Notes under the pieces: generated by a model
What the model saw: only the letters and a program-made list of their open reading frames with translations
Databases searched by the model: none
What the model was told of the DNA's origin: nothing
Translations under genes and position numbers: made by a program
Source of the DNA: Phaeoceros laevis
Lineage: Eukaryota; Anthocerotophyta; Anthocerotopsida; Notothyladales
Assembly (NCBI GenBank): GCA_049999765.1
Contig: JBNGIQ010008560.1
Span: 1-26,566, forward strand
Reading direction: 5' to 3'
Length of the DNA: 26,566 nt
Shown here: positions 1 to 8,882 of the stretch, in pieces
How the letters are laid out: each line of letters opens with the position of its first letter
Numbering within the stretch: position 1 is the first letter of the stretch

Positions 1-1090
1 TCCCTACGTGGAGGAGCCTCGTGGCCGTCGTTTCACCTGGCCATGTTACTTTTAGTAATTTTATCTATCCTTATTTACTTTTCGCTATTTCTCTTTCACA
101 CGAGTTTTTCACTTTTTGACTTTTACGTTTCACCAGCTGCAATTTTTCACCCTCAGTTTCTTGCATTGAATTCCCTTTTTTGGAAAACGAATCCACGAAC
201 TGGGCTACATAATTGTTCTCACTAGCCACCTAATCTCCTACAAGCCTCGCAAGACACGCATCTGAATGCCTAGATCAAGGAGTGCTGCCACTACAAGATC
301 TCTACTGCAGTCGCACACTCGTCATTGTCCAGCGTCCTTACCAAGTACCTGCAAAAGCGACGGTAAAGTCACCTATTAAGTGACATACATCAAAGCTAAG
401 TGACACGACACAGCAAGCAGTGTAACAAAAAACATTATGACACGAGGTGCTGCTACAAGTATGCAATATACCAGCCATTCAAGCACTGTGTGGTGATGAT
501 AGCCTTGCGACCAACAAATCTTCCAGGAGTGAGTTTATTACCCTGGAAAAGGTAGTAAGTAATCCAGATCATGACAAAACGCTTGCCTGCTTCTACAAAC
601 ATGTGCAACTATGCAAAATGGCATACCTTGCTGAGGACCCGATCTGCAACCACGAAAGGAAACTGGACTCCCTTGGCCTTGGGAACATCTGAAGGAGAAC
701 CTTCACCCTGCGAAGCCTGATCCTGAAAAAGGTATCATGCAGTTCTTGCTTCTTGCTTTCAGTTGAAATCATAATTTGGGAGCATGGCAATCAAGCATCA
801 CAGTGAGGGACAAGAGAAATGGGCACCTGATCGTATCTCTCAGGACTGTCTCCACTTCCCCAACCTTGTCATGGTCAGCTTTTGGAGCTCATTCTTCCGC
901 TTGAACGCCTCTACAACTGCTCCAAGTGCTGTCATAACAGACACAACTGCTCGAAGGCTGTCATAATAGACACCCTCACTGCGGGCAAACCTCGAGACCA
1001 GGAAGATGTGGATGGAATGCGGAAGCTGCGATAGCGCGTGGAAGCTGTGGAAGCCTTCACTTCTTCCCTTCTCAGCGCCATGGGCTGGCT
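1..1090. other. Intergenic sequence, no gene recognised
   Basis: I see no convincing coding region here. The short open frames have low-complexity or random-looking translations and no splice-compatible continuation. The first 200 bases are T-rich. No tRNA-like box pairs were noticed. Confidence 0.5.
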
Positions 1091-1093
1091 AAA

Positions 1094-1162
1094 CCCTGAT
1101 GTGACCCTAAGGACCTTAGGGTCACATCAGGGTCACATCATGGCAACAAGCTTGTTGCCATG
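1094..1162. repeat. Two adjacent perfect palindromes
   Basis: The first is an inverted repeat with 19-base arms (1094-1112, ccctgatgtgaccctaagg, and its exact complement at 1114-1132) around a single central base at 1113. The second is a 24-base perfect palindrome at 1139-1162, with half-site catggcaacaag and a HindIII-like centre. Between them, the end of the first arm (ggtcacatca) is repeated once more. Both can form hairpins without mismatch. They could be a transposon end, a protein-binding site or a recent fold-back rearrangement. Confidence 0.9.
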
Positions 1163-2845
1163 CCCACCGCACCGTGCAGTGGAGGAGCTCAGCTCATCCC
1201 AAGGCACAGAGCGCTGATGAGAACGGTCACCGGCTGGGAACATGACACGATCTGAGAAGGAGAAGTGAGACACACTTGTCTTCCAGTCCAGTTTGCCTTG
1301 GAGTCTTTCCTCTTGTGGGGAAGACAGGATTCCCGTTCCGTACTTACCAGTTCTCGCTTGGTGCAGCATGTGGCCAACAGATGCTCGGTTGACGGTGCAC
1401 GGCAGCGCTGCCTGACATCGTCGTGGTAATATGGCATAGATTCTTTTGATGACGCCAGCAAAGAACCAACCCTAGTTAATTGATAGGTAGTTAACGTGAA
1501 CTCAAGTTAATGAATAGGGGTCTGTAACGCCAGCGCGGCGGGGTGTCAGATTTAGCAATCATGGCACCCCGGCTGACAAGGAGTCGACCGGGGACGGCTA
1601 CTCTAGCCGGTAGCGCTCCTTTGACCGTCACATAAGCGTTACAAATGAACCCGTTGCGATTCTACGTTACTCAAATGCGTGACAAATGCAAGTCCGTTCT
1701 AGTAGTGATACATGAGCAAGTGCCGCTGACACTACTATAGGCCCCCGGCGTATCGCGTTTGGTATCGCTCGAAATTAAATGGAGTGATATCTACCAAAAA
1801 AATGGAAAGTCCCATATGCATGCCACTTCATCATTCCTCAACACGTTGTGTCTCTTGGCCCAGTGAGTGGTTCCGGAGTGTCCCGACAGGTTGTGCTACC
1901 CTTCCAACAGCAATAAATCTCCTCCTGAAGAGCAAACCGTCATACCTGTGAATAAAAAGGCTCTACCTCCAACACAGGAACAATCAGATGAAACAAGATG
2001 GCTATGTCTTGAGCAACAAAACATGGATTTATGATGGCTTGAACAGTTACCTGATGTGCTAAGATACATAAAACAAGGGCTTTTCACTGCAATGTCCAGA
2101 AAGGCCGTCATGCCATTCCATGTAGATCACACCGCTTCACTTGCTCAGTAACATCAGAGGCCGTTGTATGCGTGCACCTGCAAACTAATTGCATGAGGCA
2201 AAGACCATAAATAGGTACAATCAAGAATATCAGCTCCTTACTCAACAGGAAGTACGTGCACTGACTTTGTCTCACGCAGGTGAAGCCAGTGTGGGGACTG
2301 ACGTTTGCACATGTCCAGAGTCAAGACAACTGATACTCATGTCAAGTATTGAGTGCACCTTTTTCTCTTTTCCTCTGTATTTGTAATTGTTTTAAATTGA
2401 AGGTACCTGTGGGGACCCCATTTCGAATGAGGTCTGCAGGCCCTGCAAGGTACTGATAAGACACAGTCTAGTATGCTGGTTCCTGCACGATAGTCAGCCA
2501 GGGAGATGTTGTGCCATTTCCGCGGATCCTACAACTTCAGGCCTAACCTAAATGATCCAAGCTACGATGAGACGTTACAATGCATCTGCCGCTACGTTTA
2601 GGAAGATAGAGAAAGCCAAAAAGAATCCTCAAAGAGCCGAGAAGATGGGTGCAAACAGGCTATCTGTGGGTGCAGGAACGCTGATGCCGGCAACAGTCTT
2701 TACGTGTAGGCCCGGTGGAATCAACTATTCAAGGACACACCAGGGCTGGTAGTGGGGTTGCCGTGACCCACAGACCAAGCACTCAAACAACTGATGATCC
2801 TCCCCGCGACGCTCAAGGGCCTGGAAGGCCTCCAATACGCGACTC
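1163..2845. other. Intergenic, no gene recognised; possible short element at 1523-1643
   Basis: No gene is supported. A 121-base segment (1523-1643) begins TGTAACGC and ends with the exact inverted copy GCGTTACA, which resembles the termini of an LTR or a tiny inverted-repeat element. I see no matching target duplication beside it. An open frame at 2552-2752 gives a Lys/Arg-rich peptide that I cannot assign. Confidence 0.4.
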
Positions 2846-2855
2846 NNNNNNNNNN
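2846..2855. other. Assembly gap (10 N)
   Basis: Ten undetermined bases are seen directly. The gap lies in non-coding sequence, so no gene call depends on it. Confidence 0.99.
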
Positions 2856-2900
2856 CCGCCTCATCAGAACCCGTGCTTGACAAGAAGGGCTATGCCCTTT

Positions 2901-2948
2901 AAGTATCCTTCACCCCCACCAAATAAGTATCCTTCACCCCCACCAATT
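2901..2948 (+). repeat. Tandem duplication, 24-base unit x2
   Basis: Two head-to-tail copies of a 24-base unit (aagtatccttcacccccacc plus four bases) occupy 2901-2924 and 2925-2948. They differ only near the end (aaat versus aatt). This is one of several short, nearly perfect duplications in the non-coding parts of the window. Confidence 0.9.
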
Positions 2949-3640
2949 TCCTTGGTCCTATGTTAAACCGGGAGCCAAGGCCAAAGCCCACCATCCAGCT
3001 GTGATCTAAACAGCTGGATCAGCCAGGCTCCCTACCAAAAATCTGCACCTTCCTGTTTCAAGCAACAAGGCGATATTTTGCTACCCGCGAAGTTTGGCCT
3101 TAACAGTACACTGGGTGCCTGGTTACTGTAAAGCTAGGAATCACTTTTTGTTGGCAAGAGGCACAGACACGGATAGAAGGCATGCGCGTGAGCGTGATCT
3201 GCGTGCATGCGCGCGCATTCATCCAGGGCTGCAAAGTTCCATAGTCAAGAAAAAAAAAAAGGTTCGTCGTGCGGGGATGGGATGTGGCTGGCACGGGGAA
3301 ATGCGTGAGGTGTTGCACGCCAACATCCAATGGAACCCGAAGAACATTCCAAAAGCTGACTCACACGAGAGAACGAGAAACCTGGCCCAAGGTTCCCACG
3401 TACTCATGAGCCAGGCCAGCGGGCCATACATGTAGGTCATGCCGGCCCCGCCGGATCTGGACTTGTAAAGCTGTGGCTGCGGCTGCAGCACTTAGTAAGA
3501 AGTCGTTCCTTCCTTTACAACCTATTGCAAGCGTACATTATCTGAATAGCTCTGATGAGGACTGAAGAGGAGCGTCCAAGCTGATCCAGCCCGTGCCCCT
3601 GCAATGCTCGCGTGGCCCCACGCCGGTACCGGCTACTCCC
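2949..3640. other. Intergenic, no gene recognised
   Basis: Open frames exist on both strands over 3094-3491, but their translations are basic or low-complexity and match no family I know. A run of A at about 3249-3260 (tcaag followed by A's) might be the tail of an old retroposed sequence, but I found no target duplication to support that. Confidence 0.4.
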
Positions 3641-3649
3641 AGGACGGAC

Positions 3650-3651
<2 letters not shown>

Positions 3652-3685
<34 letters not shown>
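3652..3685. repeat. CT/AG dinucleotide microsatellite
   Basis: About 16 uninterrupted CT repeats are followed by ccgcctctctcc. On the minus strand this produces an open frame with an alternating Arg-Glu stretch, which is an artefact of the repeat and not a protein. Confidence 0.95.
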
Positions 3686-3687
<2 letters not shown>

Positions 3688-3841
3688 CCTCTCTCCTCGT
3701 AGCATGGAGGTAGGACACAAACAAGAGATGGCACTTAGGATGCCAAACAAACACTACTATGATTAGAAGCAACTTTGCATAAACTTCTAAACATGAAACC
3801 AAAAGGGCCTTTTGAGTCTTTTCTAAACTCAAAATGTACCC

Positions 3842-4030
3842 GTGCAAGCTAAAAGTTAGCCTGGAAAAAGTGTTTGAGCTTTTTCACACATGAAACGTGC
3901 CCTAAAATGTTGGCAGCTCTTACACAAATATTGAGTTAATTTCTTCAATGAAGGGTGCCCTAATCAGAAACCCCAATTGAAAAGTTAACTGGAATTTTTT
4001 TGCAATGTGAAGAGTGCCCTAAAAACTTTG
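3842..4030 (+). repeat. Diverged tandem array, period about 58 bases
   Basis: The word GTGCCCTAA occurs at 3897, 3955 and 4014, spaced 58 and 59 bases apart. A weaker copy starts at 3842 (gtgcaagctaaaag). Each unit also shares a following GTTA-like segment, a T-rich tract and a final AATGTGAAGA-like end. The copies differ at many sites, so the array is old. I see no coding potential in it. Confidence 0.6.
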
Positions 4031-4305
4031 TTTCATGCATGACCTAACTTTGCTAGGGTAACTTAATGGCGGCTACGCTAAAATGGTTCATACAAATGGA
4101 AGCAAACAGGTTTTTTCCAAGTTGACCTTCAATCTTTGAGTGTTTCAAGAGACATGGCTCCCAAGGTGAGCTGCTGCTTCTTGGCCGGGGCTATGGCACA
4201 CTTGTCTCACCAAGCGCCCAGAAACAAGTGCCCAGTGATCCCCCTTTGGTGGCTGACGAAGGAGGGGAGGAGGGGTTGGCTTAAACCTCCAAGTTCCATA
4301 GCCCT

Positions 4306-4348
4306 AAGTGGCCAAGCTTAGCCTTGGTTTGGGCTAAGCTTGCCACTT
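4306..4348. repeat. Hairpin with near-perfect 18-base arms
   Basis: The left arm at 4306-4323 (aagtggccaagcttagcc) pairs with 4332-4348 (ggctaagcttgccactt), with one single-base bulge and an 8-base loop. T's follow it. In a plant genome this is not evidence of a bacterial-type terminator. It is probably a small fold-back sequence. Confidence 0.75.
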
Positions 4349-4770
4349 TTTTGTTTCGTGCTTGTGTCTATCTCCATGTGCTTAGAAGGGGAATGCTTCA
4401 TTTGTAACCTGGTTTGCTGGACCTTGTACTCTTCTCGTATTAAGCAGTGAGCTCAGGAGCCTAGTGCTCTTTTTGAGACTTGTGCTTTAGCTTTTGCTTT
4501 TGCTCTCTCGGGATCTCTCTCTCCCTGTCAGTGTCTTTTGTTGGTCCCCAAGGCCCCTTGGCTTTATCTAACATGCTTATTCTGAGAGAGACATGGTGTC
4601 CTGGAAGTGTGGCTGGTACAACCTTCATGGTTGTCTATATGTTGCGTTGTACAATGCATTGTGTGTTTTTAAAAAAAAAAAAATTTCGTTCCTTCTGCTC
4701 CGCCGCCCGCGTGCCCTGAACTGCTTGCCAAGAAACCCGACACGGGTTCTCGGCCAGAATGCATATTTAA
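4349..4770. other. Intergenic, with A-tract before the unknown gene
   Basis: There is no gene of recognised family. An A13 run at about 4671-4683 follows a T-rich stretch. The last in-frame stop before the long open frame downstream is at 4768-4770. If that frame is part of a spliced gene, a 5' exon or promoter could lie here, but I cannot place one. Confidence 0.35.
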
Positions 4771-6507
4771 ACGCTACTCGCAAGTAACGATAACGATCCT
4801 GACCGGGATGTGTGGAAAAAAGACTCACAAATCGCGCGTGTTCTTGCGCAGGCTCTGATCGATTGGCATCGAGACCTTGCGAAGCTCGGCTACAATGACG
4901 AGTCCTTGTTCGCCCCGTCAGCTGGCTGCCAGGCCGCTATCGCCTCCACCACCAGCTCTGACTTCCACCACGAGGTGCAGCGCCATGACCTGGCGGTGGC
5001 CACAAACATGGATGAAGAGGGCTGCTGTGACCCGTCGCTCCTGGACACCCTCAGCTTCAACGACTGGTGCAAACTGGCTGTAATCACAAACAAAGATCAG
5101 ACGGAAGGCCTGAAACAGCTCCGGCACGTTGAGTCGATCCTCAAAAAATTCCTGGAGACGGATGGTAAGGCTGAGGCTTCTTGTGAAGCGCTCCGCGTGA
5201 AGATCGCGACGGCGCTTAGAGTCCCAACGGGCGTGCAGGCGCCCAATCGCAACTTCAGCGGCACAGGGGAAATCTCCCACCCTGGCATCTCACAAGGGAG
5301 CATCCCTGAAGAAGACAAGCTGCTGCTTGCGGAGATGGTGGCAGCAGCGGTCAAGCAGGCTGAGGAAAGGAAAAGTGCGTCTACCAGCGACGAATGTCCG
5401 GTGCCCGTGGTGCCGACACGTCAACTGGAGGCAGACATTGCACATCGAAACCACAAGATGTGGTCCGGTATCTGCTTGAGCTTCCTTGCCCCATTCACGA
5501 TTGAAACCCTGCAGCTGCTTCGTGATGTGACTGATGACAAGATGCAGAACTGTAAGAAGCAGGCTGACGAAGGCAACATGGCCTGGGGAACCTGGCACGA
5601 GATCGTGCTCAGCCCTTCCACATGGCTTTTTGAAAAGAACAAATGTTTGCACGGCGACGCACTGCTGGCCAAAATCAAGGGTCCCCCCAAAACTGATTCT
5701 CAACGTCCTAGGGACATGCCAAAGACGTGGTGGAACTGGCTGAGGCCATACCTGAAATGTGTATGCGCCGACCTCAGTAAGCACACGTCTAAGAATCGTG
5801 TTTTTTGCAAGGGCACCATTTTTTGGTTTGACCAGGCATTGTGGTTTATGCTGCATCATTTAGATACGTTCTTTCCTAACATGGCACTTGCTACACAGTG
5901 GGCAGCTTTCATTGTTTTTGTGAACAGTGGGAATAATCGTAACGTTGTCTTGGCACACATTACGTTCCTCCTAGTTCGACAGAAAATGCTGGAAGCTGCT
6001 AGACTGTTTGCTGATGACCCAACCAAAAAAATTTTGCCAAATGATCGCAGCCCTGCTGCTAGGTTCATAGAAAAAATGATGAGACCTGCTGCCTTTACTG
6101 AAGAACTGGAGAAGAGGGCTGAACTGGAGGCACGGGACAAGCAGCGCAGGGCTCATCAGAACAGGAAAGCCAAGTCTGATGGTGCAATTCGTCCTAAGGC
6201 ATCTGGAAGAAGAGGGAGGCATGACAGCCCCTACTTCAACAACAGATTTGTTGACAAAGCTGCTGTTGTGAATGCCATGTTCAACAAGAGGGACAGCCGT
6301 AGCGCATCTACATCAAGCGGCCATGGTCTGCCAAGACCTGACCGTAGTGTTGTTCATGCTGGCTCGACTGAAACACCCTCCACCACTACGGACATCGAAT
6401 ACCTGGACAACCCTGCTGCAGCTACAACTGGCCGCTCTGTGAATACTCTGAGCAGGATCGCTGATATCTCACCGGATGACCCTGTGGTTACAAAGCTTTG
6501 GTGGTAA
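4771..6507 (+). CDS. Unknown long ORF A (about 579 codons, start uncertain)
   Basis: I do not recognise this family. The frame opens after a stop at 4768 and runs to a TAA at 6505-6507. No ATG lies near the 5' end. Residues upstream of 4810 already look coding (Asn/Asp-rich, then VWKKDSQIARVL), while the first in-frame ATG is at 5008. Either an upstream exon is spliced on, the start was lost, or translation starts at 5008. The protein has an acidic, Ala-rich first third. Its middle block is rich in Trp, Phe and Cys (around MPKTWWNWLRPYLK and FWFDQALWFMLHHLDTFF). A highly charged helix (ELEKRAELEARDKQRRAHQ) leads into a basic, Ser/Thr-rich tail. I see no reverse transcriptase, transposase, zinc knuckle or membrane segment. 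Length alone argues against chance. It could be one ORF of a mobile element or a lineage-specific gene. It is directly coupled to ORF B. Confidence 0.55.
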   Translation, partial: TLLASNDNDPDRDVWKKDSQIARVLAQALIDWHRDLAKLGYNDESLFAPSAGCQAAIASTTSSDFHHEVQRHDLAVATNMDEEGCCDPSLLDTLSFNDWCKLAVITNKDQTEGLKQLRHVESILKKFLETDGKAEASCEALRVKIATALRVPTGVQAPNRNFSGTGEISHPGISQGSIPEEDKLLLAEMVAAAVKQAEERKSASTSDECPVPVVPTRQLEADIAHRNHKMWSGICLSFLAPFTIETLQLLRDVTDDKMQNCKKQADEGNMAWGTWHEIVLSPSTWLFEKNKCLHGDALLAKIKGPPKTDSQRPRDMPKTWWNWLRPYLKCVCADLSKHTSKNRVFCKGTIFWFDQALWFMLHHLDTFFPNMALATQWAAFIVFVNSGNNRNVVLAHITFLLVRQKMLEAARLFADDPTKKILPNDRSPAARFIEKMMRPAAFTEELEKRAELEARDKQRRAHQNRKAKSDGAIRPKASGRRGRHDSPYFNNRFVDKAAVVNAMFNKRDSRSASTSSGHGLPRPDRSVVHAGSTETPSTTTDIEYLDNPAAATTGRSVNTLSRIADISPDDPVVTKLWW

Positions 6508-7478
6508 TGTTTCCACACTTGCTGATTAGTGCATATTCTTTTACAGATTTTTTGAACATGGATGCATTCGACCCTAGCAGATTACTTGTTATGAATGGTG
6601 ATTCACTCAAGTTGCAGAAATCCAGCAAGAAGGCTGGCTTGGGCTACGTGCATACCCACTATGTGAACAGAATGATGGAACTTTTGCCAATCAGGCAGTT
6701 GCTGACCAGTGCATTTGATTCGCTGAACGTGGATGTTTCAGATGCTATGGATCAGGTGGTTTTTGGGTGGACCTTTGATGAAAGCATCAAGTCAATGGTA
6801 TACAAACCCAAAGATGTGTTTGTTGGTTTCCAGTTCCAGTTAGATAGAGTGCCAGAATGTGCCAGTTCGAAATTTCGCAGGTTCACTAAGTTTCTGGACA
6901 GCAAGACTGCTGAGGAAATGTCAGTTGCAGCACATCCTAACAATTCCTTGCATGTACGTACAGCAGACGCAAGTCTGATCAGGCATGCGGATTTAAGGAG
7001 GGCTTTACTACGTGGTCTCAACCACATTCCACAGCAACAAACGCTTTGGAAACCAGCGGTTTCTGCTGTTTTGGATTCCTTCAAGCAAACCGTTTCTATC
7101 CTACGCAAGGCTGACTTCTTCTTCACTGATGATGAAGTAGAACAAGCTTGTAAGGAGCTGAAGGAAACTTGTTTTGCTAGGCTAAAGATGTTAAGTAAAT
7201 CTTGTAGCTGGAAATCGTATGCCCGACCTCTTTTTGATATTAAGGAAGTGCTTAATGAATTTTCATGGCTGCAGCAACATGTATTTTTTTCTGATCTTGA
7301 CAAGGCTAGCACCACAGTGTGCTTTGAGTGCATCCAGCATGTCCGTGCACTGGCTGCAAATCGGCTTGCTGAGAATGACTTCACCCCTTGCAAAACCGAT
7401 GGATCTTGGAAACCGGTCACAGAGGTTATCAGCAGCATTAGGTCCCAACTGGAATTGTTACTTCCTGAAATTACATAG
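6507..7478 (+). CDS. Unknown ORF B, overlapping ORF A at TAATG
   Basis: The first ATG (6507-6509) shares its A with the last base of the ORF A stop, giving TAATG. A second ATG at 6558 (MDAFDPSRLLVMNGDSL) is an alternative start. The frame gives about 323 residues and ends at TAG 7476-7478. The translation is a well-mixed, soluble, helix-rich protein with a Lys-rich start (LKLQKSSKKAGLGY) and several Trp/Phe-containing helices. I know no family for it and see no catalytic motif. Splicing ORF A to B through the acceptor-like ttttacag at 6539-6546 fails: the implied intron is about 43 bases and the phases do not match any nearby GT donor. The two frames therefore look like separate coupled proteins, or one gene broken by a frameshift. 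Confidence 0.5.
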   Translation: MFPHLLISAYSFTDFLNMDAFDPSRLLVMNGDSLKLQKSSKKAGLGYVHTHYVNRMMELLPIRQLLTSAFDSLNVDVSDAMDQVVFGWTFDESIKSMVYKPKDVFVGFQFQLDRVPECASSKFRRFTKFLDSKTAEEMSVAAHPNNSLHVRTADASLIRHADLRRALLRGLNHIPQQQTLWKPAVSAVLDSFKQTVSILRKADFFFTDDEVEQACKELKETCFARLKMLSKSCSWKSYARPLFDIKEVLNEFSWLQQHVFFSDLDKASTTVCFECIQHVRALAANRLAENDFTPCKTDGSWKPVTEVISSIRSQLELLLPEIT

Positions 7479-7586
7479 GAACCTGATATAGGGTTACCAT
7501 ACATGATGGGTATTTTCAAACAACACAAAAGTAAACACCATTGGTTGACTAATGCACACAACTGCATATACTCTGAAACAGCGGAC

Positions 7587-7714
7587 CTACTTACACACTC
7601 CACCAAACTCCTTATCCCTCTACCTACTTACACACTCCACCAAACTCCTTATCCCTCTACTAAAGGACTGGACACTCCACCAAACTCCTTATCCCTCTAC
7701 TAAAGGACTGGACA
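7587..7714 (+). repeat. Minisatellite, three copies
   Basis: The core cactccaccaaactccttat plus ccctctac occurs three times. Copies 1 and 2 share the leader ctactta, and copies 2 and 3 share the trailer taaaggactgga. The mosaic of shared ends suggests stepwise duplication. The array lies directly 3' of ORF B. Confidence 0.9.
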
Positions 7715-7811
7715 ACAGACCTTCAAGAGGGGTTTAAAAACTTTTTGCAAGCGGATACATCTCCCTTCTGGATCACTGATTCAGTGGTGGATGTGGCACT
7801 AAATCTGCCTA

Positions 7812-7849
7812 CACACATCCATTCCATTTTCACACATCCATTCCATTTT
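7812..7849 (+). repeat. Perfect tandem duplication, 19-base unit
   Basis: The unit cacacatccattccatttt is repeated twice head to tail without a mismatch (7812-7830 and 7831-7849). Confidence 0.95.
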
Positions 7850-7974
7850 CGTTGCAGACATTACTGGATGCTATGAAGCTATTCCTACAAAAGGGGATGA
7901 TGCTCTTAGCGAAGCCATCTCATAGACAAGTAGCCAGAAACCGGTAGGGAGTAGAGATAAGGAGATAAGACGGG

Positions 7975-8020
7975 CGGACATACGTGAATGAAGATTCCGG
8001 ACATACGTGAATGAAGATTC
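7975..8020 (+). repeat. Perfect tandem duplication, 23-base unit
   Basis: The unit begins cggacatacgtgaatgaag and is repeated exactly at 7975-7997 and 7998-8020. Confidence 0.95.
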
Positions 8021-8083
8021 TCTCTACTGTTGGAAGCAAGCAAAAACAAATGACATGTCCCATATCACATGGTCATAGCTCGA

Positions 8084-8121
8084 ACTGCCCGAGGAAATAC
8101 CTACTGCCCGAGGAAATACCT
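8084..8121 (+). repeat. Perfect tandem duplication, 19-base unit
   Basis: The unit actgcccgaggaaatacct occurs at 8084-8102 and 8103-8121 with no mismatch. It is followed by a partial third start (act). Confidence 0.95.
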
Positions 8122-8142
8122 ACTCCCTGCGTAGATCATGTC

Positions 8143-8232
8143 AACTTTGACAGGGTAGTATCCTGAGCTGCGTGCGTGAACGCTTACATTGTGCCCGTTC
8201 GCTAAAAAAATAAAAAAAACTTTGACAGGGTA
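8143..8232 (+). mobile_element. Short poly(A)-tailed retroposed insert with target duplication
   Basis: A 15-base direct repeat (aactttgacagggta) at 8143-8157 and 8218-8232 brackets a 60-base insert. The insert ends in an A-rich tail (taaaaaaataaaaaaa). A 3' A-tail plus a target duplication of this length is the hallmark of LINE-mediated insertion. The body (gtatcctgagctgcgtgcgt onward, about 45 bases) matches no RNA I recognise. It may be a 5'-truncated LINE, a SINE or a retroposed fragment of a cellular RNA. Confidence 0.7.
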
Positions 8233-8882
8233 CAGTGGAACAAAAGGTAACAGCAGTTGTCTCTTAGATGCACAATGATAGAAAATATCTGTTCAGACTG
8301 GGGGCGCAGACGAACTCAGCTAAAATAGCCTACCCTGCAAACTCCATCTAACAATGGCACCCAGAACAACAGTTGATGGCACAGAAGTTGAACGTGTTCA
8401 ACCAGAATTACAACTAGAAAATTTGCATTGCCTTCCCAGGGCGAAGGACCAAAACAAAGAGAGTGTTCATCACTTCGACACACAAAACCTAGAACATCTA
8501 CGACAATGATTTCGAACAAGCCTGGACAACGCCAGGCAATACGAAGTATATAAGCCCCGGTTGACATATCCTCCGTAGGTCAGTCTACCGAGAGTTGGAG
8601 CCTCCTTTAAGAAGGTGCTACAGCCACTGTATACAAGCTGGCTGCTCAAAACAAGATCCCCAATCCACCGGGCATCCATAGAATATCCGAGTTTAAAGTT
8701 CCGACCAGGTATGAACCCCATACTGGCACCTAGAGCAGTAACAAAAAATGTCATGCCACAACCAGGTGCTGCCGGTGCAAGCTCTCGTCCCAGGGCCTAG
8801 ATAGAAGCACATGAAGCCATCACGAGAGACTACAAGCATGCCACTCCGGCACCACCACAATCAGCAGAGGCACTGAATCCCT
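8233..8882 (-). other. Probable 3' UTR and downstream spacer of SKP1
   Basis: On the minus strand this T-rich sequence follows the SKP1 stop codon. An open frame at 8470-8754 (95 codons) exists but has no recognised family, and its end looks random. I treat the region as 3' UTR plus spacer. I found no clear AATAAA to set the transcript end. Confidence 0.4.

Noticed and set aside
2552-2966. Overlapping plus-strand frames around the 10-N gap
   Set aside because: They are short, have no recognised motif and run into the gap and a tandem duplication. They are not supported as a gene.
3515-3847. Minus-strand frame with an Arg-Glu repeat
   Set aside because: The repeat is the translation of the CT microsatellite.
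4345-4355. Hairpin followed by T's as a terminator
   Set aside because: Rho-independent terminators do not apply to plant nuclear genes, and no gene ends here.
4671-4683. A13 run as a retroposon tail
   Set aside because: No flanking target duplication was found, unlike the insert at 8143-8232.
6504-6546. A 43-base intron joining ORF A to ORF B
   Set aside because: It is much shorter than the other introns here, and the phases do not match. Joining at GTAATG with the ttttacag acceptor creates an immediate stop.
8470-8754. Minus-strand open frame of 95 codons downstream of SKP1
   Set aside because: It starts with a plausible hydrophobic stretch but ends in random-looking basic sequence. No splice-compatible neighbours or known family were found, so it is more likely SKP1 3' UTR.
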